From Thalassotalea eurytherma (GTDB lineage: Bacteria > Pseudomonadota > Gammaproteobacteria > Enterobacterales > Alteromonadaceae), in the NCBI RefSeq assembly GCF_030161415.1, contig NZ_BSSU01000010.1, positions 62,001 through 126,000 of the forward strand: a stretch of 64,000 nucleotides of DNA, given 5' to 3'. The position numbers and the translations under genes are program-made. Shown here piece by piece: positions 9,269-17,499 of this stretch. The notes under the pieces were generated by a model. That model was not told the origin of the DNA, made no database searches, and saw only the letters and a list, made by a program, of their open reading frames with translations. The stretch's first letter is position 1. Every line of letters begins with the position of its first letter.

Positions 9269-9700
9269 TTAGCTATAAACCTCTTTTGCACGTTCAGTGA
9301 ATGACTTCACCATATTATTTGTTAATTGAGAAAATACTTTACCAAAAGCAAAATCCAACACTTTGCTAGAAAATTCATAGTCTATTTCAAAGTCAATTTT
9401 GCAAGCATCTTCAGATAGAGGCGTTAGGTGCCAAGCACCTTTCAAATATTTAAATGGACCATCAACAAGTTCTAAAGTCACTTTATTCGCTGTTTTATAA
9501 GTGTTTTGGGTAGTAAACCACTTCTTTACTCCGCCTTTGGAAACCAATAATGACGCAGTCATTGAGTGTTCGTCTTGCTGGATAATCTTGCTGTCCGCAC
9601 AATCAGGCACAAACAATGGATAATTCAAGACGTCATTAATTAATGTAAACATTTGGTCGACACTGTGCATTACTAACGCACTGCGATTAATTGTTGGCAT
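9269..9700 (-). CDS. ratA: Ribosome association toxin RatA / coenzyme Q-binding START protein
   Basis: A protein of about 143 residues with the START/SRPBCC fold. [10 protein letters not shown], then YPLFVPDC and the C-terminal [17 protein letters not shown], are signatures of the RatA/Coq10 family. In E. coli RatA is reported to bind the 50S subunit and block 70S assembly; homologues (Coq10) bind ubiquinone, so either role is possible. The ATG at 9700 is chosen over upstream codons because AGGAG lies just before it. It is the first gene of the ratA-rnfH operon and is divergent from smpB, which matches the conserved neighbourhood. Confidence 0.92.
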   Translation of the reverse strand: MPTINRSALVMHSVDQMFTLINDVLNYPLFVPDCADSKIIQQDEHSMTASLLVSKGGVKKWFTTQNTYKTANKVTLELVDGPFKYLKGAWHLTPLSEDACKIDFEIDYEFSSKVLDFAFGKVFSQLTNNMVKSFTERAKEVYS

Positions 9701-9827
9701 TTCTACTCCTATTAACAAGATTAATAATGATATCAAAGCCAAAACCAAAGCGCATTATGTGAAAAGTTATTTCTAAATCGTAATTAGTGATTTCATTGAA
9801 AAAATTTAACAGTATAATGGCGCCATT

Positions 9828-10316
9828 ATGGCAAAGAAAAAATCAAAACAATCAAATAGCAATACTATTGCGCTCAATAAAAAAGCTCGCCACAACTATA
9901 ACCTGACAGATAAATTTGAAGCAGGAATGAGTTTACAAGGCTGGGAAATTAAAAGTATTCGAGACGGCAAAGTTAACATCTCAGATTGCTACGTTCACAT
10001 TAAAGATAGAGAAGCTTATTTAGTTGGTGCTGAAATTATGCCGTTAAATATGGCATCTACTCACGTCGTCTGTGATCCTACTCGCCCACGTAAGTTGTTA
10101 CTTAATCGCCGAGAACTAGATCGTCTAGTGGGTGCTGTCGAACGAGAAGGCTATTCACTTATTGCTACAGCAATGTACTGGAAGCAATGCTGGGTCAAGC
10201 TTGAATTTTATTTGGGTAAAGGTAAGAAAACCCATGATAAGCGTGCTGATGAGAAAAACCGTGAATGGGCTATTGATAAAGGCCGAATCATGAAAAATAA
10301 GAATCTAGAAAAGTAA
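9828..10316 (+). CDS. smpB: SsrA-binding protein SmpB
   Basis: A 162-residue RNA-binding protein that delivers tmRNA to stalled ribosomes for trans-translation. Family signatures are present: [52 protein letters not shown] and the basic C-terminal tail [12 protein letters not shown] that inserts into the mRNA channel. It ends in a strong terminator. In most relatives ssrA lies directly downstream. Here the tmRNA gene begins 9.86 kb further on, separated by the hydroxyproline island. Confidence 0.98.
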   Translation: MAKKKSKQSNSNTIALNKKARHNYNLTDKFEAGMSLQGWEIKSIRDGKVNISDCYVHIKDREAYLVGAEIMPLNMASTHVVCDPTRPRKLLLNRRELDRLVGAVEREGYSLIATAMYWKQCWVKLEFYLGKGKKTHDKRADEKNREWAIDKGRIMKNKNLEK

Positions 10317-10346
10317 GTCGAACTCAGTTCGACTTACTTTTCTTTA
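10311..10346 (+). terminator. Rho-independent terminator of smpB
   Basis: A long stem, AAGTAAGTCGAAC / GTTCGACTTACTT, with a 2-base apex overlaps the smpB stop codon and is followed by TTCTTT. Confidence 0.88.
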
Positions 10347-10423
10347 CGCTGTTATCAAATAGTATTTAATTTTTTTCACAACGAATATGAACCAGCACAA
10401 CCAGTAGCGCTTGTTATACACGT

Positions 10424-11077
10424 TTAATAGTCATTGTCTCTAAGCAGCTTTTTAATATCATCTTTTGCATTAATAATATGACTTCGTAAAAACGCTAATG
10501 CTTCCTCACTCTTGTTAGCGATGCATAGTTGTAGCAACTTTTTATGCTCATCTTGCGCTGTACTTTCACCGCCTGCCAACAATAAATGCATGCGCACGTA
10601 CCTTAACGAATTCTTAATCAAGGCATCAGCTAATTCAGCTGTGTGTGGACGATTTGCACGACAATACAAAATATTATGAAAACGGTAATTTAGCTCACCT
10701 TGTGAATTGCCCGCATGCCCTGAAGCTTCTTCCATTTGTTGTATTAACGCTTCGGCTTCAGCAATATCTTCTTTAGTCAACTTATCCATTGAGTACTTGA
10801 GAAGCTCACATTCAAGTAAAGCCCTTAATTCAAAGATTTCATCAACTTGATCGACAGATAACTCAGTCGTTGTTGCGCCTTTATGTGGTTCAAAGTTAAC
10901 AAGACCTTCTGCCTCTAACTGCAACAAGGCTTCACGCACAGGAATACGCGAAACATTAAGCTCTTCAGCCAACGCGGCCTGCCTTAATGCTTCACCGGCG
11001 GCTATTTCACCGGATAGAATTTTATTTCTTAGTGCTTCAACAACGAGTTGAGTTCTCGTTTTGTGTACAATCGCCAT
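10424..11077 (-). CDS. GntR-family (FCD domain) regulator of the hydroxyproline island
   Basis: A 217-residue FadR-type GntR regulator. A winged HTH covers about residues 5-70 (LRNKILSGEIAAGEALRQAA and SRIPVREALLQLEAEGLV). The FCD effector domain follows, with ELRALLECELLK and the metal-ligand positions in FHNILYC and DEHKKLL. FCD regulators usually bind a metal and a small carboxylate. The gene ends the island and points the same way as the dehydrogenase-epimerase-deaminase operon, but has its own leader. Palindromes of GntR type occur at its own start, before both divergent catabolic operons, and before the reductase gene, so it is very likely the local repressor. The inducer, presumably hydroxyproline or a pathway intermediate, is inferred. 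Confidence 0.9.
   Translation of the reverse strand: MAIVHKTRTQLVVEALRNKILSGEIAAGEALRQAALAEELNVSRIPVREALLQLEAEGLVNFEPHKGATTTELSVDQVDEIFELRALLECELLKYSMDKLTKEDIAEAEALIQQMEEASGHAGNSQGELNYRFHNILYCRANRPHTAELADALIKNSLRYVRMHLLLAGGESTAQDEHKKLLQLCIANKSEEALAFLRSHIINAKDDIKKLLRDNDY
11060..11071. promoter_or_regulatory. Degenerate GntR operator within the regulator's start
   Basis: TTTGTGTACAAT matches 10 of 12 bases of the ATTGTATACAAT core found twice elsewhere in the island. It falls on the first codons of the regulator gene, 38 bases from the second copy. It could be chance. Confidence 0.4.
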
Positions 11078-11097
11078 TCATTTTCTCTATATTGCAT

Positions 11098-11109
11098 TTT
11101 GTATACGAT
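11098..11109. promoter_or_regulatory. Degenerate GntR operator upstream of the regulator
   Basis: TTTGTATACGAT matches 10 of 12 bases of the ATTGTATACAAT core and lies 20 bases before the regulator ATG, which suggests autoregulation. Confidence 0.55.
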
Positions 11110-11172
11110 TATAAGCACTTCAGATTTGAGTTACCAATAAAGTTTGCGTCCCTGCACACTTTACCGGAGAAA

Positions 11173-12657
11173 CTAGCTTTGATAGCAAATAGGCCTTAAG
11201 AAGCGTTGCTTTGCTTGAATACCAACAGAGGTTGAACGCACATCAGTCGATGAAGGGAATGGCCCGCCATGATTCATGGTTTCACAAACCTCTACACCTG
11301 TAGGCATTTGGTTGAAAATCAATCGTCCCACTTTGTAACTCAGCTGTTCCGTGAGTTCATGATTTGCATCTATTTCAGAGACAACACCATGAATTGACGC
11401 GGTTAGTTGTCCAGAAAACTGTTCAACCAACCAGACAAGTTCATCGATGTCATGATATTCAATCACGAGAGCGAAGGGCCCAAACACTTCCTCCTGTAAA
11501 ATAGGCTCTTCAACAAAATGTTTGGCGGTTGTTGCTAATACTTGCGCTTGAGGGTGAAACGGCTCTAACGGTGCATTCTTAGCCACTAAACTTATGCCGT
11601 TTAGTTCACTAATTGTCTGAGTCGCTTTTTGGTAACTTGCTAAAATACCTGGCGTTAACAGCGGAGCACTTGCTTGCTCAGCAAGCACTTGCTCTACTTT
11701 TGCTAGAAATTGGTCGCTGCCTTTAGGGATTAGCCATACGCCCGGGCTTGTGCAAAACTGTCCTTGTCCCATCATTAATGAGTTAACAAAGTTTGTTGCT
11801 AAGGTTTGGCCGTCATTTTCCATTAACCTTGGTAAAATAACTTGTGGGTTTACACTGCCTAACTCTCCATACAAAGGAATAGCTTCAGCACGTTTAAAAA
11901 TGCTTTGTTGTAATGCTTGAGCGACATTAAACGATCCTGTAAAACCAACGGCTTTAACTTCAGACTGCTGCACTAACGCATGACTTGTTTGCGGATGAGA
12001 TGCTTGTATCAAGGAAAACACACCAAGAGGCATACCGGTTGACTTTATGGCTTTTAACATTGCTTGTGCCATCAACTCACTTGTTGCTGGGTGAGCTGGG
12101 TGGCCTTTAACAATCACACTGCAACCCGCAGCAAGAGCCGACGCCGTATCGCCACCTAATACAGAAAATGCATAAGGGAAATTCGACGCACCAAAAACTG
12201 CAACAGGTCCAACAGGGATTTGTGCTAGCTTCGTTGCTGGTTTAGGTAGCGGTTGGCGATCCGGTTGAGCTGCCTCTACTTTAACTTGAGGGGGAGTGTT
12301 GATTAAGTCATTAGCAAAGAAACGTAATTGATTCACCGTGCGCATGCGCTCACCTTGTAGGCGTTGCTCTGGCAGTCCTGTTTCTTGCATGGTCACATCA
12401 ATTAACATATCACCCAACGCCAAAATTTGATCAGCAATAGCATTTAACAACGCTGCTCGCTGTTGTTCACTCGTTGTTCTGTATTTTTTAAAGGCCTGTT
12501 TTGCGACAAACGCAGACGCTTTTACGAGTTGCTCACTTGCTTCGTAAAACAGCGTATCTGCATACTTATTTTGCGCTGGAATAAAGGCCTGAAAGCTTTG
12601 CACGTCTTCATCTACCTGCCAAACACCATTAATTAAACTTTTACCTGTGATATTCAT
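11173..12657 (-). CDS. 2-oxoglutarate semialdehyde (2,5-dioxovalerate) dehydrogenase
   Basis: A 494-residue aldehyde dehydrogenase that would oxidise 2-oxoglutarate semialdehyde to 2-oxoglutarate with NAD(P), the last step of hydroxyproline catabolism. It has the family's cofactor and catalytic elements: FGASNFPYAFSVLGGDTASA, VKGHPAHPATSE, FTGSFNVA, the glutamate in GELGSVNPQV, and the catalytic cysteine in GQGQFCTSPG near residue 300. The GASNFPYAFSV and KGHPAHP stretches are typical of the KGSADH subgroup (also used for sugar acids), and the neighbours decide the substrate. It lies 15 bases after the epimerase gene in the same operon. Confidence 0.9.
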   Translation of the reverse strand: MNITGKSLINGVWQVDEDVQSFQAFIPAQNKYADTLFYEASEQLVKASAFVAKQAFKKYRTTSEQQRAALLNAIADQILALGDMLIDVTMQETGLPEQRLQGERMRTVNQLRFFANDLINTPPQVKVEAAQPDRQPLPKPATKLAQIPVGPVAVFGASNFPYAFSVLGGDTASALAAGCSVIVKGHPAHPATSELMAQAMLKAIKSTGMPLGVFSLIQASHPQTSHALVQQSEVKAVGFTGSFNVAQALQQSIFKRAEAIPLYGELGSVNPQVILPRLMENDGQTLATNFVNSLMMGQGQFCTSPGVWLIPKGSDQFLAKVEQVLAEQASAPLLTPGILASYQKATQTISELNGISLVAKNAPLEPFHPQAQVLATTAKHFVEEPILQEEVFGPFALVIEYHDIDELVWLVEQFSGQLTASIHGVVSEIDANHELTEQLSYKVGRLIFNQMPTGVEVCETMNHGGPFPSSTDVRSTSVGIQAKQRFLRPICYQS

Positions 12658-12672
12658 ACTTTCACCTAAAAA

Positions 12673-13674
12673 TTAGATAACCTGAAACCCTGCGTGATAC
12701 GGATCATCTGTATCAACAGTTATACAATTACTGCCAAACACCTTGGCCCAACCTTTTATACTTGGCATGATTGCCGTGTACTCACCAAGTTGACAAACTT
12801 GCTCAACACAACCAACAAATTGGCTGCCAATAAAGCTTTCGTGAATAAACTCTTGACCAACCGTTAGCTGACCTTTGGCAAATAGCTGTGCCATACGGGC
12901 ACTCGTGCCGGTGCCACAAGGCGAACGATCTATTGCCTTATCACCGTAAAATACTGCATTGGCAGCATCAGCCGATTTATCTTTTGGTGTACCTGTCCAC
13001 AACAGGTGAGACGCGCCAGAAACAGAGCTATCTTCAGGGTGAATGCAATCAACTTGCTGATTAACGAGATCTCGAACAAGCGGGCTAAAACGCAAAACAT
13101 CTTCTGCTTGCCAGTGCTCGATACCGGGAAAGTTATTTTGAGGCTCCACGATAATATAGAAATTTCCACCGTAGGCCACATCAACAAAAAGCTCGCCTAA
13201 ACCCGGCACTTCAAGTCTAATATTTTGATGGGCCAGGTAAGACGCAATATTATAGATTTTGACCCATTCAACTTTTTTGTTAGCCATATGGTAATCAACA
13301 ACAATATCACCGGCAGGCACTTCAATGTTAAGCTTACCTGGCGTTTTAGGTTGTATAAGCCCGGCTTCTAAACCTGCGGTAATTGTACCTATAGTGCCAT
13401 GACCACACATTGGTAAGCAGCCTGATGTTTCAATAAATAATATTGCTGCATCATTTTCTATGTTAATCGGGGGATATAAAAAAGCACCCGACATCATATC
13501 GTGCCCACGAGGCTCAAACATTAGTGACTGTCTAATCCAGTCATGGTGGGTAAGAAAATCTTGCCGACGCTCACTCATGGTATTGCCAACTAGCGAAGGG
13601 TGACCACTGGTCACTAGTCTGACTGGGTTGCCACAAGTGTGAGCATCAATACAATAGAAGGTGCCTTTTTGCAT
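12673..13674 (-). CDS. 4-hydroxyproline 2-epimerase (proline racemase family)
   Basis: A 333-residue cytoplasmic enzyme that would interconvert trans-4-hydroxy-L-proline and cis-4-hydroxy-D-proline by a two-base mechanism. It begins with DAHTCGNPVRLV, the usual hydroxyproline epimerase start. Both catalytic cysteines are present: PMCGHGTIGT near residue 90 and RSPCGTGTSARM near residue 252. The second cysteine argues against trans-3-hydroxyproline dehydratase, where it is Thr. It sits 2 bases after the deaminase gene and 15 before the dehydrogenase gene, forming a tight operon. Confidence 0.93.
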   Translation of the reverse strand: MQKGTFYCIDAHTCGNPVRLVTSGHPSLVGNTMSERRQDFLTHHDWIRQSLMFEPRGHDMMSGAFLYPPINIENDAAILFIETSGCLPMCGHGTIGTITAGLEAGLIQPKTPGKLNIEVPAGDIVVDYHMANKKVEWVKIYNIASYLAHQNIRLEVPGLGELFVDVAYGGNFYIIVEPQNNFPGIEHWQAEDVLRFSPLVRDLVNQQVDCIHPEDSSVSGASHLLWTGTPKDKSADAANAVFYGDKAIDRSPCGTGTSARMAQLFAKGQLTVGQEFIHESFIGSQFVGCVEQVCQLGEYTAIMPSIKGWAKVFGSNCITVDTDDPYHAGFQVI

Positions 13675-13676
13675 AA

Positions 13677-14594
13677 CTACTCCGTTAAATTAAACTTCGC
13701 CAAGTCAATACGGTTTGCCATTGCAGTATCAAATAACGATTTAACGTATTGCTTCTCATCTTCTGGCAAACTTAAGCGTGGCGCGCGAGTTAGCTCAGAA
13801 CCACGGCCAGCTAAAAACTCTGAATACTTAATGCATTGTACTAATGTAGGAATGGTATCCAATCTTAATAGTGGTAAGAACCATCGCCAAATTTCTACCG
13901 CCTCTTGGTAACGACCCTGTTCAGCAAGTTTATAAATTGCCACTGATTCTCTTGGGAAAACATTAGTCAAACCTGATATCCACCCGGTTGCACCTAGCAT
14001 TAAGCTTTCTAATGCAATGTCATCAACACCACCAAATACGGTATATCGGTCGCCAAACTCACTGAACAACTCTGAAATTCGACGGGTATCTTCGGTTGCT
14101 TCTTTAACTGCGACAATGTTTTGCTCTTCGGAAAGCGTTTTCATTCCTTCTATGGAGACATCGACACCGTAAGTGACTGGGTTGTTGTAAACCATAATCG
14201 GTAAGGCTGTATTGCGAGCAACTTGCTGATAGTGATGGATCGCTTCTCGCTCAGTTGAGCGGTAAACCATGCCAGGTAAAACCATTAGGCCATCAATGCC
14301 GAGTTTTTCTGTATCTTGACTATATTCAATAGCAAATTGGGTCGTTGTTTCAGCCACACCTGATAATACAGGCACCCGTCCAGCAACAACTTCTTTAGCT
14401 GCAGCCATCACTTTACGTTTTTCGTCATGACGCAAAGAGCAGTTTTCACCAACAGTACCGTTAACAATAATGCCATGAACACCTTCTTTTATTAGGTTAT
14501 CAAGCATCTGTTGTGTGGTTTCGTAGTTTATCGAAAAGTCATCATTAAATTGTGTGGTAACGGCTGGGTATACACCTTTCCAGTTAATTGACAT
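13677..14594 (-). CDS. Pyrroline-4-hydroxy-2-carboxylate deaminase (DHDPS/NAL family)
   Basis: A TIM-barrel lyase of about 305 residues. The Schiff-base lysine is in VAVKEATED, the tyrosine in MVYNNPVTYG, and the pocket motif NGTVGENCSL replaces the usual GTTGE. In hydroxyproline degraders this family converts 1-pyrroline-4-hydroxy-2-carboxylate to 2-oxoglutarate semialdehyde plus ammonia. Sequence alone would also allow dihydrodipicolinate synthase or another aldolase, but epimerase, dehydrogenase and oxidase neighbours make the deaminase role likely. The ATG at 14594 has GGAG upstream and is preferred to 14621. It is the first gene of the minus-strand operon, 45 bases from a perfect operator. 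Confidence 0.88.
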   Translation of the reverse strand: MSINWKGVYPAVTTQFNDDFSINYETTQQMLDNLIKEGVHGIIVNGTVGENCSLRHDEKRKVMAAAKEVVAGRVPVLSGVAETTTQFAIEYSQDTEKLGIDGLMVLPGMVYRSTEREAIHHYQQVARNTALPIMVYNNPVTYGVDVSIEGMKTLSEEQNIVAVKEATEDTRRISELFSEFGDRYTVFGGVDDIALESLMLGATGWISGLTNVFPRESVAIYKLAEQGRYQEAVEIWRWFLPLLRLDTIPTLVQCIKYSEFLAGRGSELTRAPRLSLPEDEKQYVKSLFDTAMANRIDLAKFNLTE

Positions 14595-14639
14595 GTGGTC
14601 AACTCCATAATTAGTTATCATTTGCTTGCTATCATAGGT

Positions 14640-14655
14640 ATATTGTATACAATAT
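14640..14655. promoter_or_regulatory. GntR operator between the divergent hydroxyproline operons
   Basis: ATATTGTATACAATAT is a perfect 16-bp palindrome with the TTGTATACAA core of FCD-type GntR operators. It lies 45 bases from the deaminase start and 108 from the D-amino-acid dehydrogenase start, so one site could control both operons. Confidence 0.85.
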
Positions 14656-14685
14656 TCAACAATAAATTTAACAAGGCATTAATAT

Positions 14686-14757
14686 ATGAAATTTGAAACA
14701 TTGCATGACACGTCATTATTAGTGCTTAAAGCTTTTTATAGCGACCAAGTTAAGTGA
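14686..14757 (+). CDS. Possible 23-residue leader ORF before the D-hydroxyproline dehydrogenase gene
   Basis: A short frame encoding MKFETLHDTSLLVLKAFYSD plus three residues ends six bases before the next gene's ATG. AAGG lies about ten bases upstream. The dehydrogenase gene itself has a poor ribosome site, so translational coupling is conceivable. It contains no proline codons, so it is not an obvious attenuator for proline. It resembles no family I know and may be chance. Confidence 0.3.
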   Translation: MKFETLHDTSLLVLKAFYSDQVK

Positions 14758-14763
14758 ATCACT

Positions 14764-16005
14764 ATGCCTAAGACACAAACTCAAGTAGGGATCATTGGTG
14801 GCGGGATCATTGGAGTGTGCACTGCATTGTATTTGCAACGTATTGGCTATGATGTCTCGATTATTGATGCCAAAGGCATTGCCAAAGAATGCTCCCAAGG
14901 CAACGCTGGCCATTTTGCGACGGAGCAAATATTTCCTTTAGCAGATAAAGCATTGCTCGCGAACTTGCCAAAAATGTTGCTCGATCCACTAGGGCCGTTT
15001 CGTATAAAGCCGAGTTACTTCCTTAAAGCGTTGCCATGGTTTTTACGGTTTGTTTGGCAAATGAGAAAGAGGCCATTTACTCATAGTAAGTTAAAGCTTA
15101 AAGAGTTAAACAAGCATGCACTCTGTGCCTTTGAAGAGTTATTAGCCCCGTTTGAACTAGACAATTTAATTACATTGCAAGGTAGTATTTTAACCTTTGA
15201 ATCTACACCTGATGAGCAAATAGAAACATTACTCAATAAGTACTTAGATGAAGGCGTTGACGTTAGTTGGCTATCGAAAGAACAAATTTTAGCCATCGAA
15301 CCCAATTTATCAGAAAACGTCACCTCGGCTTTTTTATTTAACCTAGGTGGACATACCGCCGATCCTGAGCAACTTTGCGTTAGCTTAGCAGAACAGTTTT
15401 TAGCCGGTGGAGGCCAGATAATTATTGATCAGATCGAGGATATCAATACCCAAGATGCGGTATTATTAACGGGTGAAATGCATTCTTATCATTTTGATAA
15501 AATTGTGGTTGCAACTGGCGCGTGGTCAAAGAAACTTGCACATCAGCTTGGCTACTTTGTACCACTAGATACCGAGCGAGGCTATCACCTTATGGTTGAA
15601 CAAGCCGATATGATTACTCGCCCTATTGCGTCAGCAGAACGAAAATTTATCATGACTCCAATGAGTAATGGGTTGAGATTAGCAGGCACGGTAGAGTTTG
15701 CAGGCCTTGATGCGCCATTAAATAACCAACGTGCCGATATATTGTTACCGCATGCAAAAAGCACGTTAAGAAGTTTACCAGATGCGAAGATCAGTGAGCC
15801 ATGGATGGGTTTTCGTCCATCTTTACCAGATTCACTGCCCGTTATTGGACAGGCACCTAGGCATTCATCGGTATTTTTTGCCTTTGGCCATCATCACTTG
15901 GGACTGACCCATGGGGCGATTACCGGCAAATTAATAGCTGAGCAAATGTCTGGACAGAGAACAACAATAGACTTGGCTCCTTTTTGTATTAGCCGATTTA
16001 ATTAA
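14764..16005 (+). CDS. FAD-dependent D-hydroxyproline dehydrogenase (DadA-like)
   Basis: A 413-residue flavoprotein of the D-amino-acid oxidase/DadA family. The N-terminal dinucleotide fold reads VGIIGGGIIGVCTALYLQ, followed by the DadA-type SQGNAGHFATEQ motif. The C-terminal DSLPVIGQAPRHSSVFFAFG and GHHHLGLTHG close the FAD site. In this pathway such enzymes oxidise cis-4-hydroxy-D-proline to 1-pyrroline-4-hydroxy-2-carboxylate, passing electrons to the respiratory chain. The single-polypeptide form contrasts with the heteromeric systems of some pseudomonads. It is first in a plus-strand operon with the PepQ-type gene and shares the 14640 operator region with the divergent operon. Confidence 0.9.
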   Translation: MPKTQTQVGIIGGGIIGVCTALYLQRIGYDVSIIDAKGIAKECSQGNAGHFATEQIFPLADKALLANLPKMLLDPLGPFRIKPSYFLKALPWFLRFVWQMRKRPFTHSKLKLKELNKHALCAFEELLAPFELDNLITLQGSILTFESTPDEQIETLLNKYLDEGVDVSWLSKEQILAIEPNLSENVTSAFLFNLGGHTADPEQLCVSLAEQFLAGGGQIIIDQIEDINTQDAVLLTGEMHSYHFDKIVVATGAWSKKLAHQLGYFVPLDTERGYHLMVEQADMITRPIASAERKFIMTPMSNGLRLAGTVEFAGLDAPLNNQRADILLPHAKSTLRSLPDAKISEPWMGFRPSLPDSLPVIGQAPRHSSVFFAFGHHHLGLTHGAITGKLIAEQMSGQRTTIDLAPFCISRFN

Positions 16006-16016
16006 GAGACAAACAC

Positions 16017-17330
16017 ATGACATTGTATAAAACACACCTTGATTCCTTATGCAGTATTTTCACACAAGCGCTTGCTCGTAGCGAAGCTAACAGTGTATTG
16101 ATTTATTCAGGGGAGCAAAAATATCCATTTAAAGATGACAATGGTCAGCGATTTAATATCAATCCCTACTTTAAATATTGGTTACCGCTTACTGATCAGG
16201 TGAAAAGCTTTATCTTTTTTGAGCCGGGTTATAAGCCACATTTATTTCTATTTCAAGTGAGCGACTATTGGCATGCACAACCTAAAGTACCTGCAGGCGA
16301 GTGGCAAGAGCACTTTGAACTCTCGATAATTGCTGACGTCAACGACGTTAAAAAGTCACTTAGTAGTAAATTAGCATCTTGTGCGTTTATTGGTGAAGAG
16401 CATGAAACGGCTTTATCAATAGGAATAAACCAGTTAAACCCTAAACGATTGCTTGATTATGTAAACTACCAACGTGCATACAAATCAGATTATGAAATTC
16501 ATAACATGCGTATTGCTAATGAATATGCAGCCAAAGCACACCTTGCAGCCAAACAAGCATTTTTCGCCGGGGCATCTGAACTTGAGATCCATCATGCATA
16601 CTTAGCTGCCATCAACATTAGAGAAAGCCAACTCCCCTATAACAACATCATTGCACTCAACGAAAATGGTGCAATTTTGCATTATGATCATTACCAAACA
16701 ACCGCTCCTGCCCAACATAAATCATTTCTTATTGATGCTGGTGCAAGTTACTTAGGCTACCACGCTGACATTAGTAGAACCTATGTTAGCAATAATTATA
16801 AGAGCCATGAGTTCAATGACATGTATAAAGCCTATCAGCACCAATATAGTGAACTGCTTAGTGAAATAGCGTTAGGTAAATCGTACCTTGAGTTTCACGA
16901 CTCATCACATCAACGCATCGCGCACTTGTTGAGTGAGTTTGGTTTAGTTAACTGCTCAGCCGAAGATGCTTATCAAAAAGGGTACAGTAGAGTATTTTTC
17001 CCATGTGGTGTTGGTCATTATATCGGATTACAAGTTCATGATATTGGTGGGTACTTAGCTGAAGAAGGCGATGAAGAGCTAGCTAGGGATGAGCGTTATC
17101 CATTTTTGCGATTAAACCGCCCGATGGAAGATCGCATTGTATTTACCGTAGAGCCGGGCATTTACTTCATCGATATGTTACTTGCTCAACATCAAAGCAA
17201 TCCAGATTTCAATTGGCAAAAAATCAATAAGCTCAAAGTTTTTGGTGGTTTTAGAATGGAAGACAGTATTGCCCTGCACAACGGCAAGATTGAAAACTTA
17301 AGCCAAAATGCTTTCGATAAATTAGGCTAA
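16017..17330 (+). CDS. pepQ: Xaa-Pro dipeptidase PepQ (prolidase)
   Basis: A 437-residue M24B metallopeptidase that hydrolyses dipeptides with C-terminal proline or hydroxyproline. The creatinase-like N-terminal domain (NPYFKYWLPL) precedes the pita-bread catalytic domain. Metal ligands are visible in LIDAGASYLGYHADISRTY (two Asp), GVGHYIGLQVHDIG (His), VEPGIYF (Glu) and FRMEDS (Glu). Length and the bacterial PepQ-type N-terminus match well. It begins 11 bases after the dehydrogenase gene, so it is co-transcribed. It could supply free hydroxyproline from collagen-type Xaa-Hyp dipeptides. Confidence 0.93.
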   Translation: MTLYKTHLDSLCSIFTQALARSEANSVLIYSGEQKYPFKDDNGQRFNINPYFKYWLPLTDQVKSFIFFEPGYKPHLFLFQVSDYWHAQPKVPAGEWQEHFELSIIADVNDVKKSLSSKLASCAFIGEEHETALSIGINQLNPKRLLDYVNYQRAYKSDYEIHNMRIANEYAAKAHLAAKQAFFAGASELEIHHAYLAAINIRESQLPYNNIIALNENGAILHYDHYQTTAPAQHKSFLIDAGASYLGYHADISRTYVSNNYKSHEFNDMYKAYQHQYSELLSEIALGKSYLEFHDSSHQRIAHLLSEFGLVNCSAEDAYQKGYSRVFFPCGVGHYIGLQVHDIGGYLAEEGDEELARDERYPFLRLNRPMEDRIVFTVEPGIYFIDMLLAQHQSNPDFNWQKINKLKVFGGFRMEDSIALHNGKIENLSQNAFDKLG

Positions 17331-17337
17331 ATCTTGG

Positions 17338-17367
17338 CGGCCAACAATCAAAACTTGTTGGCCGTTT
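17338..17367. terminator. Hairpin terminator after pepQ
   Basis: A 10-bp perfect stem, CGGCCAACAA / TTGTTGGCCG, with a 7-base loop lies between the convergent pepQ and pepP genes. The T run is short (TTT). Confidence 0.75.
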
Positions 17368-17499
17368 CACTTTCAATAAATATTTTTACCCCCTATTGAA
17401 CAACTAAAGTATCGAGCCAACGAGTTTCTTCATGGTATTTTCTTATTGCTATGAAAGAGCGCAACGTCCTTGTTCTGCTCACGGGAAGATCTTAGGTGC

